This document shows, one piece after another, positions 16,446 to 25,662 of a stretch of 64,000 nucleotides of DNA (position 1 is the first letter of the stretch; the number at the start of each line of letters is the position of its first letter). The notes under the pieces are model-generated. The model had not been told where the DNA came from. It saw nothing but the letters and a program-made list of their open reading frames with translations, and did no database searches. The position numbers and the translations under genes were made by a program. Origin of the DNA: Bradyrhizobium centrolobii (GTDB lineage: Bacteria; Pseudomonadota; Alphaproteobacteria; Rhizobiales; Xanthobacteraceae); assembly GCF_001641635.1 (NCBI RefSeq), contig NZ_LUUB01000101.1, positions 28,472 to 92,471 of the forward strand, given 5' to 3'.

Positions 16446-17891
16446 ATGCCCGCCGATACCGGGAAAAAACTCTTCGTCGGCCCGCGCTTCCGGCGGATCC
16501 GGCAGCAATTGGGGCTGTCGCAGACCCAGATCGCCGAGGGGCTCGGGATCTCGCCGAGTTACATCAACCTGATCGAACGGAACCAGCGCCCGGTGACCGC
16601 GCAAATCCTGCTGCGGCTGGCCGAGACCTATGACCTCGACCTGCGCGATCTTGCCACCGCCGACGAGGACCGCTTCTTCGCCGAGCTGAACGAGATCTTC
16701 TCCGATCCCCTGTTCCGCCAGATCGACGTACCCAAGCAGGAGCTGCGCGACCTCGCCGAGCTCTGTCCCGGTGTCACCCACGCGCTGCAGCGGCTCTACG
16801 CCGCCTATACCGAGGCTCGCCAGGGCGAGACGCTGGCCGCGGCCCAGATGGCCGACCGCGACGTCGGGACCCGCTTTGAAGCCAATCCGGTCGAACGCGT
16901 GCGCGAATTGATCGAGGCCAACCGCAACTATTTCCCGGAGCTCGAGCAGGCCGCCGAGACCTTGCGCGACGAATTGAACGTCCCGGCTGAAGGGCTCTAT
17001 GCCGCCCTCGCCGCGCGATTGCGCGAAAAGCATTCGATCCAGACCCGCATCATGCCGGTCGACGTGATGCGCGAGACCCTGCGGCGCTTCGACCGCCATC
17101 GCCGCCAGCTCCTGATCTCGGAACTGGTCGACCCGCCCGGCCGCGCCTTCCAGCTTGCCTTCCAGCTCGGGCTCGGCGAATGCGCGCAGCATCTAGAGAC
17201 CATCATCGGCCGCGCCGGTCCGCTCGACGATGCGCCGCGACGCCTGTTCCGCATCACGCTCGGCAATTATTTCGCAGCCAGCGTGATGATGCCCTACCCG
17301 GCGTTCCTGGCCGCGGCCGAGGCACTCAACTACGACATCCATGTGCTGGCGCAGCGTTTCAACGCCGGCTTCGAGCAGGTCTGCCACCGCCTCACCACGT
17401 TGCAGCGGCCGAACGCGCGCGGCATTCCGTTCTTCCTGCTTCGCGTCGACAATGCCGGCAACGTGTCGAAGCGTTTCTCGTCCGGCACCTTCCCGTTTTC
17501 GAAGTTCGGCGGCACCTGTCCCTTATGGAACGTCCACTCGACCTTCGACACGCCGGACCGCCTGCTGAAGCAGGTGATCGAGCTGCCCGACGGCACGCGC
17601 TATTTCTCGATCGCGCAGATGGTGCGACGGCCGGTGGCACCGCATCCGCTGCCGCAGCCGCGCTTTGCCATTGGCCTCGGATGCGAGATGCGTCACGCCG
17701 CGCGCCTCGTCTATGCCGCCGGCATGGATCTGGAGAAGGCGGAGGGCACGCCGATCGGCGTCAACTGCCGCCTCTGCGAACGCGAAAACTGCGCGCAGCG
17801 CGCCGAGCCGCCGATCACGCGCACGCTGATCCTGGACGAGACGACGCGGCGTGTGAGCTCGTTCGCATTCACGAATGCGAGGGAGCTGTGA
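16446..17891 (+). CDS. Short-chain fatty acyl-CoA regulator family protein (XRE HTH)
   Basis: A 481-residue regulator with an XRE-type helix-turn-helix (RFRRIRQQLGLSQTQIAEGL, residues about 13-65), a central ImmA/IrrE-like region, and the ScfR C-terminal domain with CRLCERENCAQRA near the end. ScfR/RamB/PrpR-type proteins sense acyl-CoA esters and control acetate or propionate genes. Its position divergent from aceA strongly suggests that it regulates the glyoxylate shunt and itself. The start opens MPADTGKKLFVGPR; a GAGACCCGAGA element precedes it. The family is well supported; the ligand (acetyl-CoA, propionyl-CoA or another) is unknown. Confidence 0.9.
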   Translation: MPADTGKKLFVGPRFRRIRQQLGLSQTQIAEGLGISPSYINLIERNQRPVTAQILLRLAETYDLDLRDLATADEDRFFAELNEIFSDPLFRQIDVPKQELRDLAELCPGVTHALQRLYAAYTEARQGETLAAAQMADRDVGTRFEANPVERVRELIEANRNYFPELEQAAETLRDELNVPAEGLYAALAARLREKHSIQTRIMPVDVMRETLRRFDRHRRQLLISELVDPPGRAFQLAFQLGLGECAQHLETIIGRAGPLDDAPRRLFRITLGNYFAASVMMPYPAFLAAAEALNYDIHVLAQRFNAGFEQVCHRLTTLQRPNARGIPFFLLRVDNAGNVSKRFSSGTFPFSKFGGTCPLWNVHSTFDTPDRLLKQVIELPDGTRYFSIAQMVRRPVAPHPLPQPRFAIGLGCEMRHAARLVYAAGMDLEKAEGTPIGVNCRLCERENCAQRAEPPITRTLILDETTRRVSSFAFTNAREL

Positions 17892-17918
17892 GCGCGTTTG
17901 GCGCAAGGCGAAGGCCGG

Positions 17919-18021
17919 TGTCATGCCCCGCGAAAGCGGGGCATCCAGTACGCCGCGGCCTATCGATTCGATTACAGCCGTCTCGGAGTACTGGATCGCC
18001 CGGTCGCGCCGGGCGATGACG
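17919..18021. repeat. Palindromic intergenic repeat, family B copy 1
   Basis: It begins GTCATGCCCCGCGAAAGCGG and ends with GGATCGCCCGG ... GGGCGATGAC, each end forming a hairpin. Other copies are at 25663-25762 and, shortened, 59628-59707. All share the internal ATCCAGTACGCCGCGG. Confidence 0.85.
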
Positions 18022-18056
18022 GTTGAGGGCGCGGCGCAAGCGATCCGTCCAATCTT

Positions 18057-18350
18057 CTACGCCAGCGTATGCACGATCACCGGCCCCGCGGCGGCGCTCG
18101 CGTGTCCGGCGAGCAGCGAACCCAAATCCTTCTCGATCCAGGCGATCGCGCGCCGGTTCGCCTCCTCCGCCTGCTCGAACTTGTCGAAGATGGAGATGGC
18201 GGTCACCGTGTCGTCGCCGGCATAGACGACGTAATAGGCGCGGAAACCGTCGACGTCGCTGATGATCGGAACGGCGCCGTCCTTGATCCGGCGCGCCAGC
18301 TCTTCCGCACTCCCGCTTTTCGCCTTGGCCTGACGGATGGCGGCATACAT
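18057..18350 (-). CDS. Small protein of unknown function, ABM-like
   Basis: A 97-residue protein. The sequence MYAAIRQAKAKSGSAEELARR, VVYAGDDTVTAISIFDKFEQ and AEEANRRAIAWIEKDLGSLL has the beta-alpha-beta layout of dimeric ferredoxin-like (antibiotic biosynthesis monooxygenase type) domains, but catalytic residues cannot be assigned. AAGGAGGATCCC just before the ATG is a strong ribosome binding site, so it is likely well translated. It stands alone between repeats. The family assignment is tentative. Confidence 0.75.
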   Translation of the reverse strand: MYAAIRQAKAKSGSAEELARRIKDGAVPIISDVDGFRAYYVVYAGDDTVTAISIFDKFEQAEEANRRAIAWIEKDLGSLLAGHASAAAGPVIVHTLA

Positions 18351-18473
18351 GGGATCCTCCTTCCGGCTGCATGATCTGGGGCGTGTGCCCTGGCCGGGAT
18401 GTTACGCCGAAGCGCGCGGCCGATCCACGTTCCCTTGACGTAGTGCTCTGACGGTCGCGCCACCCATTCCGCT

Positions 18474-18600
18474 GTCGTCCCGGCGAAAGCCGCGACCCAT
18501 ACCGCGGAATCTATCGATCGTGGGTGGTAGGCGTACCGAACGACTGATCTTCGCCAAACTACTCCCTGAGGTTGGGTCCCGGCTTTCGCCGGGACGACGG
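18474..18600. repeat. Palindromic intergenic repeat, family E
   Basis: The ends GTCGTCCCGGCGAAAGCCG and GGCTTTCGCCGGGACGAC are exact inverse complements about 90 bases apart, so the whole block could fold into one long hairpin. No second copy is seen in this window. Confidence 0.75.
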
Positions 18601-18650
18601 AGAGTGTGGGCGCGGCTGCCTTCCTGTCGGGAGCGGCTGCCCCTCCTTGG

Positions 18651-18709
18651 TTAACCCGGGACTAACCCGATCCGCGCGGTCTGCAACCACTCATTAAGTA
18701 CGCCTCAAC
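18651..18709 (+). promoter_or_regulatory. Two CtrA-box-like sites upstream of the metallopeptidase gene
   Basis: TTAA-N7-CTAAC at 18651-18666 and TTAA-N7-TCAAC at 18694-18709 each differ from the CtrA consensus TTAA-N7-TTAAC by one base, and they are 43 bases apart. The rest of the 18351-18795 gap holds the repeat at 18474-18600 and nothing else I recognise. Confidence 0.4.
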
Positions 18710-18795
18710 ATCGGTGCCTTAGTCTCGCCTCACTCACTTTTCGCAAACAACGACCGCCTATTCTGCCGCGTGAAGTGACATCAGGGGGTTTCATC

Positions 18796-19608
18796 ATGCG
18801 CGTTGCATTGCTGCTCGTGGCGACCGTCATCGGCGCGCTGTCCGCCAATCCGCTGAGCGCGGAGCCGCTGCAAAATGCATCCAATGCATCCGCCGTAGCG
18901 GCGCAGGCGCTGCCGCCCAGCTTTCAGACCTACCGCGGTTATGCGTTCGACCTGTCGGAGAACTCCGACCGCAAGGACGTCGATGCGCTCGCGGACAATC
19001 TGAAGCGTCAGCTCGACGTCGTGGAGAGCGTCGGCCTCAGTCCGCGCGTGCTGCGCTTCTTCCATTCCGTGCCGATCGTCGCGAGCGAAATGGCCTGCCT
19101 CGACGAAGGCGCCGCCGCCGCATGCTACGGCAGGGTCACCCCGGACATCCAGCGCACTTCTCCCCGGACGCTGACGGTGTGGGACCACGACAAGCAGCAA
19201 TGGACGAACCCGAACGCGGTCGATCTCGCGGTCGACTCCGGCGTCGGCGTGATCATGCTGCGGCCGAACATGATGGCCTATGAGAAGGCGCCCGTGATGC
19301 TGCACGAGCTGCTCCATGCCTATCACGCGCGGCTGTTGCCGGACGGCTACGCCAACAAAGGCGTGCTCGGCTACTATGCCCATGCCAAGTCCAAGGACCT
19401 GCTGCCCAAGGACACCTATGCGCTGAAGAACCAGATAGAGTTCTTCGCGGTCACCGCCAGCATCTTCCTTTCGGGCAAGGACGAGATCCACGAGCCGAAC
19501 ACCCGCGAGAAGCTCAAGGAGAAGATGCCGGACTACTACAAATACCTGGTCGGCGTCTTCGGATTCGATCCGGACGCGGCGAGCGGGCCGGTGGCTTCGC
19601 TGAAATAG
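18796..19608 (+). CDS. Exported putative zinc metallopeptidase
   Basis: A 270-residue exported protein. The signal peptide MRVALLLVATVIGALSANPLSA precedes a mature domain with the zincin motif HELLHAYH (about 164-171) and a downstream Glu in NQIEFFAVTASIF (about residue 215) that could be the third zinc ligand, as in gluzincins. A Cys pair (MACLDEGAAAACYG) could form a periplasmic disulfide. I use the ATG at 18796, with AGGGGG seven bases upstream; the longer frame adds only seven residues. The substrate is unknown. The two CtrA-like sites upstream suggest cell-cycle control, which is inference. Confidence 0.78.
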   Translation: MRVALLLVATVIGALSANPLSAEPLQNASNASAVAAQALPPSFQTYRGYAFDLSENSDRKDVDALADNLKRQLDVVESVGLSPRVLRFFHSVPIVASEMACLDEGAAAACYGRVTPDIQRTSPRTLTVWDHDKQQWTNPNAVDLAVDSGVGVIMLRPNMMAYEKAPVMLHELLHAYHARLLPDGYANKGVLGYYAHAKSKDLLPKDTYALKNQIEFFAVTASIFLSGKDEIHEPNTREKLKEKMPDYYKYLVGVFGFDPDAASGPVASLK

Positions 19609-19837
19609 GGCATGGCCGCGGAGGGCGACACGAAAGCGGCCCGCCGCGCCTGCTGACGGCGTGGAGCCTCGTAGGGACGACGCACGTGCCTTTTTGCCGG
19701 CCCCTGTGATCACCGGCAGGAATTCCGCCTCGTTCCGTATATGAAGCTGGTGATGTCTGTGCGGGTGCATTGCAAAGCGCGATGTGCTTTTGCATAGTCG
19801 CGCACCGATTTTCTTTGTGACAGTGAGGAAAGAGACG

Positions 19838-20203
19838 ATGGCGGACGCCGACCTGGATGTCGTGATCCGGCAACTGGCCAGACAGCTGCATACGGGCCTG
19901 ATGACCCGCGCCAAGGAGCGGCGGGATCGCTTCAACGGCCTCGCGGCCAAGGCCAAGGGCAAGGACACGAGCACTCGCTTCAAGATGATGGCCAAGGCCA
20001 CCATGGAGCAGGCGACCGCCGCTGCCAGGCGCCTCCAGATGTCCGCCGACAACGTCGCCGACAGCTACGCACGATCGATGCGCCTCGTCGCCAGCACGCC
20101 CGTGCCGGAGAAGGCTGAGAAGGCCGCGGCGAAGGAGAAGCCGGTGAAGGAGAAGCCGGCGAAAGCGAAGAAGGCGAAAGCCAAGGCGAAGAAGGCCAAG
20201 TAG
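19838..20203 (+). CDS. Small Lys-rich-tailed protein of unknown function
   Basis: A 121-residue protein: an acidic start (MADADLDVVIRQLARQL), a helical middle rich in Lys and Ala (FKMMAKATMEQATAAARRL), and a C-terminal tail made of imperfect KEKP and KAKKAK repeats. The tail resembles histone-H1-like or AlgP-type nucleic-acid-binding tails, so DNA or RNA binding is possible but not shown. GTGAGGAAAGAGACG before the ATG is a good ribosome binding site. The gene stands alone and is followed by a palindromic repeat. Confidence 0.72.
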   Translation: MADADLDVVIRQLARQLHTGLMTRAKERRDRFNGLAAKAKGKDTSTRFKMMAKATMEQATAAARRLQMSADNVADSYARSMRLVASTPVPEKAEKAAAKEKPVKEKPAKAKKAKAKAKKAK

Positions 20204-20216
20204 CGGGACCTTCTTC

Positions 20217-20368
20217 CTTCTCCCCTTGTGGGAGAAGGTGGCGCGAAGCGCCGGATGAGGGGTTCTGTCAGCAAACTCGATGCAGCAGGCTCACGCGCGG
20301 AGAGAGACCCCCTCACCCGGCTCGCCGCTACGCGGTGAGCCACCCTCTCCCACAAGGGGAGAGGGTGC
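20217..20368. repeat. Palindromic intergenic repeat, family D copy 1
   Basis: It runs from TCTCCCCTTGTGGGAGAAGG to CTCTCCCACAAGGGGAGAGG, with inner GGCGCGAAGCGCC and CGGCTCGCCGCTACGCGG hairpins. A related block is at 36336-36545. It fills the gap between two convergent genes and could act as a terminator. Confidence 0.85.
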
Positions 20369-20389
20369 AGCGGCCGATGTGGCACTAGA

Positions 20390-21031
20390 TCACCGCCGCG
20401 GCACGGAGACGGGGGCTAGCTCGGCGTTGGACAGCTCGGCCAGTCTGGCGCGCGCGATCTGACGCGCGCGGTCGTTCTTGGCGACCGGCAGCGCCAGCGC
20501 GGCCTCGAAATCGGCGCGGGCATCATCGGCCTGTCCGTGCGCGAGATAGGCAAGGCCCCGGTCGAGCCGGACCTCCGCGTCCGACGGCGCGAGACGGATG
20601 GCGGTGGTGTAGCTCAGGATCGCGCGGTCGAGATCGCCATGGGCAGCGAGCGCGAGGCCGCGTTCGTGATAGGGCGCCGCGAGTTTCGGGTCGAGCGCGA
20701 TCGCCTCGTCATAGTCGGCGATCGCAAGCTCCGGCTCGCCGTTCTGCCGGTGGGCAAGGCCGCGATCGCGATAGAACGAGGCGCGGCCGGGGTTGAGGTG
20801 GATGGCCTCGTCGAAATCGGCGATCGCCCGCCGCCAGTCGCCATGACGCAGCGCGATCCGCCCGCGTCCCTCATAGGCGAAGGCAATCAGCGACCCGCGG
20901 AACGGGCTGAAGCCGATCACGGCCGAACAGATGTCGGGATCGTCCTCGTCGCCGCAATTGACGACCATGTGCGTCGACAGGCCGACGAGGATGCCCAGGG
21001 CGATCAACACTGGTACGGCTGCTCTGGTCAT
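20390..21031 (-). CDS. Tetratricopeptide repeat protein, membrane-anchored
   Basis: A 213-residue protein with an N-terminal membrane anchor or uncleaved signal (AAVPVLIALGILVGLSTHMV) followed by about four TPR units, for example GDWRRAIADFDEAIHLNPGR, GEPELAIADYDEAIALDPKL and GDLDRAILSYTTAIRLAPSD. TPRs mediate protein-protein contacts; the partner is unknown. A Cys pair (VVNCGDEDDPDICSA) directly after the anchor suggests a periplasmic location. I prefer the ATG at 21031; the next in-frame ATG upstream (21088) would put a Cys/Arg-rich stretch before the anchor. The last residues encode VPRR just before the family D repeat. Confidence 0.82.
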   Translation of the reverse strand: MTRAAVPVLIALGILVGLSTHMVVNCGDEDDPDICSAVIGFSPFRGSLIAFAYEGRGRIALRHGDWRRAIADFDEAIHLNPGRASFYRDRGLAHRQNGEPELAIADYDEAIALDPKLAAPYHERGLALAAHGDLDRAILSYTTAIRLAPSDAEVRLDRGLAYLAHGQADDARADFEAALALPVAKNDRARQIARARLAELSNAELAPVSVPRR

Positions 21032-21188
21032 CGTCGACCGCTGCCGGCAACACCCCGGCCGCGCATCCCCTTTCGAAGAAACATTCACGAAGGGGGTGTT
21101 AACACTCGCCGGGACGATCCTGTGTGCGCCAGCTCACAAAGCGGGATTTCCGGCAGGACCGGGACGACCGGTTCCGCGTCATCCCGGA

Positions 21189-22124
21189 TCATCCCCAAGG
21201 CCCGCGTGAGGACGAGCGGCCCCACGGGCCGCGCGGCGGAGTGTTTTCATTGGCGCCGACGGACGGCGCCGCATGCGCGCCGAGTTCGGCGGCCAACTGC
21301 TCGAGCGCCGCGATGCGATTCTGCGTCGAGGGGTGGGTGGTGAAAAGATTGTCCACGCCGTGGCCCGACAGCGGATTGATGATGAACATGTGCGCGGTCG
21401 CGGGATTTCGCTCGGCCTCGAAGTTCGGGACCTGATGTGCAGCGTTCTCGATCTTGACGAGTGCGGACGCAAGCCACATCGGCTGGCCGACGATGCGCCC
21501 GCCGAGATTGTCGGCGGCGTATTCGCGGGTGCGGCTGATCGCCATCTGCACCAGCATGGCCCCGAGCGGCGCCAGGATCATTATCAGGATCGAGGCGACA
21601 ATGCCCGGGCCGCTGTTGTTGTTACGATGGCCGCCGAAGAACATGCCGAACTGCGCCAGCATCGAGATGGCGCCGGCGATGGTCGCGGTGATGGTCATCA
21701 GCAGCGTGTCGTGATGCTTGATGTGTGCAAGCTCGTGCGCGATCACGCCGGCGAGCTCCTCGCGGCTGAGCTGGTGCATCAGACCGGCGGTGACGGCGAC
21801 CGCGGCGTTCTCGGGATTGCGTCCTGTCGCGAACGCGTTGGGTTGCGGCTCGTCCATCACGAACACGCGCGGCATCGGCAGGCCGGCGCGGCCCGCAAGC
21901 TCGCCGACCAGGCCGACCAGCTCGGGCGCGCTGGCGCGGTCAACCTCATGGGCGCCGTACATCCTGAGCACCATGCGGTCGGAGTTCCAGTAGGTGAAGA
22001 GATTGGTCGCCGCCGCAATGACGAGCGCGATCATGGCGCCGGAGGCACCACCGATGAGATAGCCGACGCCCATGAACAGGGCGGTGAGGCCTGCGAGAAG
22101 AATTGCGGTACGAAGATAGTTCAT
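21189..22124 (-). CDS. htpX: Protease HtpX homologue (M48)
   Basis: A membrane-bound zinc protease for quality control of inner-membrane proteins. The 311-residue protein has two N-terminal membrane segments (about 5-45), the zinc motif HELAHIKHHD at 130-139, a further pair of segments (LLMTITATIAGAISMLAQFG and GIVASILIMILAPLGAMLVQ), and the downstream EYAAD helix that supplies the third ligand. GGGAGACGGCC precedes the ATG. The C-terminus has two copies of RGPWG, an unusual low-complexity end. The gene converges with nothing and appears monocistronic. Strong call. Confidence 0.95.
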   Translation of the reverse strand: MNYLRTAILLAGLTALFMGVGYLIGGASGAMIALVIAAATNLFTYWNSDRMVLRMYGAHEVDRASAPELVGLVGELAGRAGLPMPRVFVMDEPQPNAFATGRNPENAAVAVTAGLMHQLSREELAGVIAHELAHIKHHDTLLMTITATIAGAISMLAQFGMFFGGHRNNNSGPGIVASILIMILAPLGAMLVQMAISRTREYAADNLGGRIVGQPMWLASALVKIENAAHQVPNFEAERNPATAHMFIINPLSGHGVDNLFTTHPSTQNRIAALEQLAAELGAHAAPSVGANENTPPRGPWGRSSSRGPWG

Positions 22125-22255
22125 GGCCGTCTCCCAGGCCGGCCGCGGCCGCTGGAGGCGTTATCGACCGGCGCTATTGAGGTAGGAATGCTCCCGGCTC
22201 GACCGCAAGGTTTGGGGAGTGCGTCGCGGAGCCGCGGCATCGCATCCTGCACCAT

Positions 22256-22344
22256 CATTCCGGGCAGCCCGCAGGGCTGAATCCGGAACTCAGAGGCGGT
22301 GGCGCGAGATTCTGGGTTCGCGCTTTGCGCGTCCCGGAATAATG
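22256..22344. repeat. Palindromic intergenic repeat, family A copy 2 (diverged)
   Basis: It starts CATTCCGGGCAGCCCGCAGG and ends CGCGTCCCGGAATAATG, with the inner arms degraded (ATCCGGAA, ATTCTGGG). It is related to 13494-13594. Confidence 0.75.
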
Positions 22345-22417
22345 AAGGGATGGTTCCAGCGCTTTGCTTCCTTTAAACTTCGACAGACTCGTTGCCCTTC
22401 CCTCTGCCGGAAACCTC

Positions 22418-23719
22418 ATGCGCCAGACCCGATTTGCGATCGCGGCCGTCACGCTTCTCGCATTCTCCGCTCCCGCCTCCGCCCAGTTCTTGCCGCCACC
22501 CGCCAAGCCCGCGGCTCCCAGAGCAACTGCGCCCTCGCCGCGCGCGGCTTCGTGCCACAATGGGGCGAGCTTCGATCGCTTCCTGGCCGACGTGAAGCAA
22601 CAGGCGGTCGCCGCCGGCGTGTCGCAGCGGACCATCGCGGAGGCCTCGCCCTACCTCGTCTACGACCAGGGCATCGTCAACCGCGACCGCGGCCAGCGCG
22701 TGTTCGGCCAGCTCTTCACCGAATTTGCCGGCCGCATGGCCGCGACCTATCGCATGCAGAACGGCCAGCAGCACATCAAGCAATACGCGGCGGCATTCGC
22801 GCGCGCCGAGAAGGAATATGGCGTGCCGCCGGCGGTGATCGCCGCGTTCTGGGGACTGGAGAGCGATTTCGGCGCCAACATGGGCAATCTGCCGACGCTG
22901 AAATCGCTGGTGTCGCTGGCCTATGACTGCCGGCGCTCGGAGATGTTCGTGAACGAGACCATTGCCGCGCTGAAGGTCATCGATCGCGGCGATCTTGATC
23001 CCGACGAGATGATCGGCTCCTGGGCCGGCGAGCTCGGCCAGACGCAGTTTTTGCCGACGCATTACGTCAACTATGCCGTCGACTATGACGGCGACGGACG
23101 GCGCGATCTCTTGCACAGCGGGCCCGACGTGATCGGCTCGACCGCGAACTACATCGCCAATGGATTGAAGTGGCGGCGCGGCGAGCCGTGGCTGGAAGAG
23201 ATCAAGGTGCCGCAAAACCTGCCGTGGGAGCAGACCGATCTCAGCGTGCAGCAGCCGCGCTCGAAATGGGCGCAGTTAGGCGTCACCTATCCAGACGGCC
23301 GGCCACTGCCGAACGACAATCTCGCGGCCTCGGTGCTGCTGCCGATGGGGCGGACCGGGCCAGCCTTCATGGCTTATCCGAATTTCGCGGCCTACACCGA
23401 ATGGAATAACTCGCTGATCTATTCGACCACCGCGGGCTATCTCGCCTCGCGCATCGCGGGCGCTGCGCCGATGCGCAGACCGTCCGCTCCGGTCGCGCAA
23501 CTGCCGTTCAGCGAGCTGAAGGAGCTGCAGCAGCTGCTGGTGCGCGCCGGCTTCAATGTCGGCAAAGTCGACGGCGTGCTGGGCCAGCAGAGCCGCTCGG
23601 CCGTGAAGGCGATGCAGATCAAGTACGGACTGCCGGCCGACTCCTGGCCGACCGCGGAGCTGCTGGCGCGCATGCGCGGCGGCACCGCACAGGCGCAGCC
23701 ACAGGCGACGGTGCGGTAG
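22418..23719 (+). CDS. Lytic murein transglycosylase
   Basis: A 433-residue exported peptidoglycan-cleaving enzyme. The signal peptide MRQTRFAIAAVTLLAFSAPASA is followed by an SLT_2 (MltB-type) domain, with the catalytic Glu in VIAAFWGLESDFGANMG (about residue 148) and GELGQTQFLPTHYVNYAVDYDG typical of the family. A C-terminal peptidoglycan-binding domain (about 365-425; LQQLLVRAGFNVGKVDGVLG, QQSRSAVKAMQIKYG) anchors it to the wall. I use the ATG at 22418, where the signal peptide begins; the upstream frame is repeat-flanked and not signal-like. It cleaves glycan strands to 1,6-anhydro products during wall remodelling. Confidence 0.94.
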   Translation: MRQTRFAIAAVTLLAFSAPASAQFLPPPAKPAAPRATAPSPRAASCHNGASFDRFLADVKQQAVAAGVSQRTIAEASPYLVYDQGIVNRDRGQRVFGQLFTEFAGRMAATYRMQNGQQHIKQYAAAFARAEKEYGVPPAVIAAFWGLESDFGANMGNLPTLKSLVSLAYDCRRSEMFVNETIAALKVIDRGDLDPDEMIGSWAGELGQTQFLPTHYVNYAVDYDGDGRRDLLHSGPDVIGSTANYIANGLKWRRGEPWLEEIKVPQNLPWEQTDLSVQQPRSKWAQLGVTYPDGRPLPNDNLAASVLLPMGRTGPAFMAYPNFAAYTEWNNSLIYSTTAGYLASRIAGAAPMRRPSAPVAQLPFSELKELQQLLVRAGFNVGKVDGVLGQQSRSAVKAMQIKYGLPADSWPTAELLARMRGGTAQAQPQATVR

Positions 23720-23826
23720 AATTTTTGCCTCGCGCAGGTCCCGCCGGCGATTGTATTTTACCATGGTGCTCCCATGTCTGGGGCTCAGGTTTCTCCTGAG
23801 ATTTCCATCATTGAAGCGAGCATCAC

Positions 23827-24330
23827 ATGTCCTTCTACGACGCCGTCGTCCCAGCCTATTTGCAAATGCTGAACAGCCTCTCCGGCCTGCTCACCAAGGC
23901 GGAAGCGCATTGCGCCGCCAAAAAGATCGAGCCCAGCGTGCTGCTGGGATCCCGCCTCTTCCCGGACATGCTGCCGCTGTCGAAGCAGATCCAGCTCGTC
24001 AGCGATTTCGCCACCAAGGGCTGCGCGCGGCTGACGCACAGCGAGGTGCCCACGACGCCCGATACCGAGACCACGTTCGCGGAATTGAAGCAGCGGCTGG
24101 CGAAGACGATCGACTATGTGAAGTCGTTCAAGCCCGAACAGTTCGAAGGCGCCGACACCAAGGACGTCACCTTCCCGGCCGGCCCCGACAAATCCATCAC
24201 CATGAAGGGACAGCAGTTCCTGAGCTCGTTCTCGCTGCCGAACTTCTATTTCCACGCCACGACCGCCCACGGCATCCTGCGCCACAATGGCGTCGAGATC
24301 GGCAAGCGCGATTTCCTCGGCGCGAACTGA
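23827..24330 (+). CDS. DUF1993 domain-containing protein
   Basis: A 167-residue soluble protein of the DUF1993 family, which has a DinB-like four-helix bundle fold. Family features include SFYDAVVPAYLQMLNSLSGL at the start, LFPDMLPLSKQIQLVSDFA, and the closing FHATTAHGILRHNGVEIGKR. Three conserved His-type positions in such bundles usually bind metal; here the visible His are in the C-terminal HATTAHGILRHNG. The activity is unknown. It precedes the alkene reductase gene by 184 bases on the same strand; co-transcription is possible but unproven. Confidence 0.88.
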   Translation: MSFYDAVVPAYLQMLNSLSGLLTKAEAHCAAKKIEPSVLLGSRLFPDMLPLSKQIQLVSDFATKGCARLTHSEVPTTPDTETTFAELKQRLAKTIDYVKSFKPEQFEGADTKDVTFPAGPDKSITMKGQQFLSSFSLPNFYFHATTAHGILRHNGVEIGKRDFLGAN

Positions 24331-24514
24331 AATCCGACAATTCATCGGGCCGCGGCAGAGATCGAATCTGCTGCTGCGGCTCGAACTGCGCATGATTTAT
24401 GCTGCGTGGGCCGCATCGCGCATCTCGCCTGCACTTTCCGTATGGCTCCTCCCTTGTGCTGTTCGCCGCGATGCACAAGTGTCTCTGACCTCTCACCGCC
24501 TGGAAACATTTCCC

Positions 24515-25618
24515 ATGAGCCGTCCGACCAAATTGTTTGAGACCTATAAGCTCGGCCCGATCACGCTGGCCAACCGCCTGGTGATGGCACCGCTGACGCG
24601 CAACCGTGCTGCGCCCGGCAGCTTCGTACCGAGCCCGCTCGCCGCCGATTACTACGGCCAGCGCGCCTCCGCAGGGCTCCTGGTCACCGAAGCGAGCCAG
24701 ATCTCGCAACAGGGCCAGGGCTACCAGGACACGCCCGGCATCTACTCGAAGGACCAGGTGGCGGGCTGGCGCAAGGTCACCGACCGCGTGCATGAGCGCG
24801 GCGGGCGCATCTTCATCCAGCTCTGGCATGTCGGCCGCATCTCCCACACCGCGCTCCAGGCGGGAGGAGCAGCCCCGGTGGCGCCGAGCGCGATCCGCGC
24901 CAAGGGCAAGACCTTCGTCAATGGCACCTTCGCCGACGTCTCCGAGCCCCGCGCGCTCGAGCTATCCGAAATTCCCGGGATCATCGACGACTTCAAGCGC
25001 GCGACGCGCAACGCGCTGGAGGCCGGCTTCGACGGCGTGGAGATCCACGGCGCCAACGGCTACCTGCTCGACCAGTTCGCCAAGGACGGCGCCAACAAGC
25101 GCACCGATGCCTATGGCGGCTCCATAGAGAACCGCGCGCGGCTGATGCTGGAAGTCTCCAAGGCCGTCGCCACAGAAGCCGGCGCCGATCGCACCGGCAT
25201 CCGTATCTCGCCGGTGACGCCGGCCAACGATGTTGCCGATTCCAATCCGCAACCGCTGTTCGACCACATCGTCGACGGCCTCAGCGCGCTCAAGCTCGTC
25301 TATCTCCACGTCGTCGAAGGTGCCACCGGCGGCCCGCGCGACTTCGCGCCGTTCGACTATGCAAGCCTGCGCAAGCGCTTCTCCGGCGCCTATATCGCCA
25401 ACAACGGCTACGATTTCGATCTCGCGACCAAGGTGCTGGAAGCCGGCAACGCGGACCTGATCGCGTTCGGCAAGCCGTTCATTTCCAACCCCGACCTGGT
25501 CGAGCGGTTGAAGAGGGGCGTGGCGCTGAACGAATGGGACAAGAACACGTTCTATGGCGGCGGCGCCACGGGATACACGGACTATCCGACGCTGGAAGCG
25601 GCCGAGGCGGCGCAGTAA
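24515..25618 (+). CDS. Alkene reductase (Old Yellow Enzyme family)
   Basis: A 367-residue FMN-dependent NADPH oxidoreductase of the NemA/OYE class that reduces activated C=C bonds (enones, N-ethylmaleimide, nitro compounds). Visible landmarks: LFETYKLGPITLANRLVMAP at the N-terminus (FMN site), FIQLWHVGRIS (about 100), FDGVEIHGANGYLLDQF (about 175), GSIENRARLMLEV, and YIANNGYDF near the phosphate-binding end. I start at the ATG opening MSRPTKLFETYK; the frame is open 76 codons further but that part is not family-like. The gene appears monocistronic and is followed by repeats. The physiological substrate is unknown. Confidence 0.93.
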   Translation: MSRPTKLFETYKLGPITLANRLVMAPLTRNRAAPGSFVPSPLAADYYGQRASAGLLVTEASQISQQGQGYQDTPGIYSKDQVAGWRKVTDRVHERGGRIFIQLWHVGRISHTALQAGGAAPVAPSAIRAKGKTFVNGTFADVSEPRALELSEIPGIIDDFKRATRNALEAGFDGVEIHGANGYLLDQFAKDGANKRTDAYGGSIENRARLMLEVSKAVATEAGADRTGIRISPVTPANDVADSNPQPLFDHIVDGLSALKLVYLHVVEGATGGPRDFAPFDYASLRKRFSGAYIANNGYDFDLATKVLEAGNADLIAFGKPFISNPDLVERLKRGVALNEWDKNTFYGGGATGYTDYPTLEAAEAAQ

Positions 25619-25662
25619 GGCTGCATCGTCGCCAGTCGGACGCACTCGGCCACAACCTCGTT

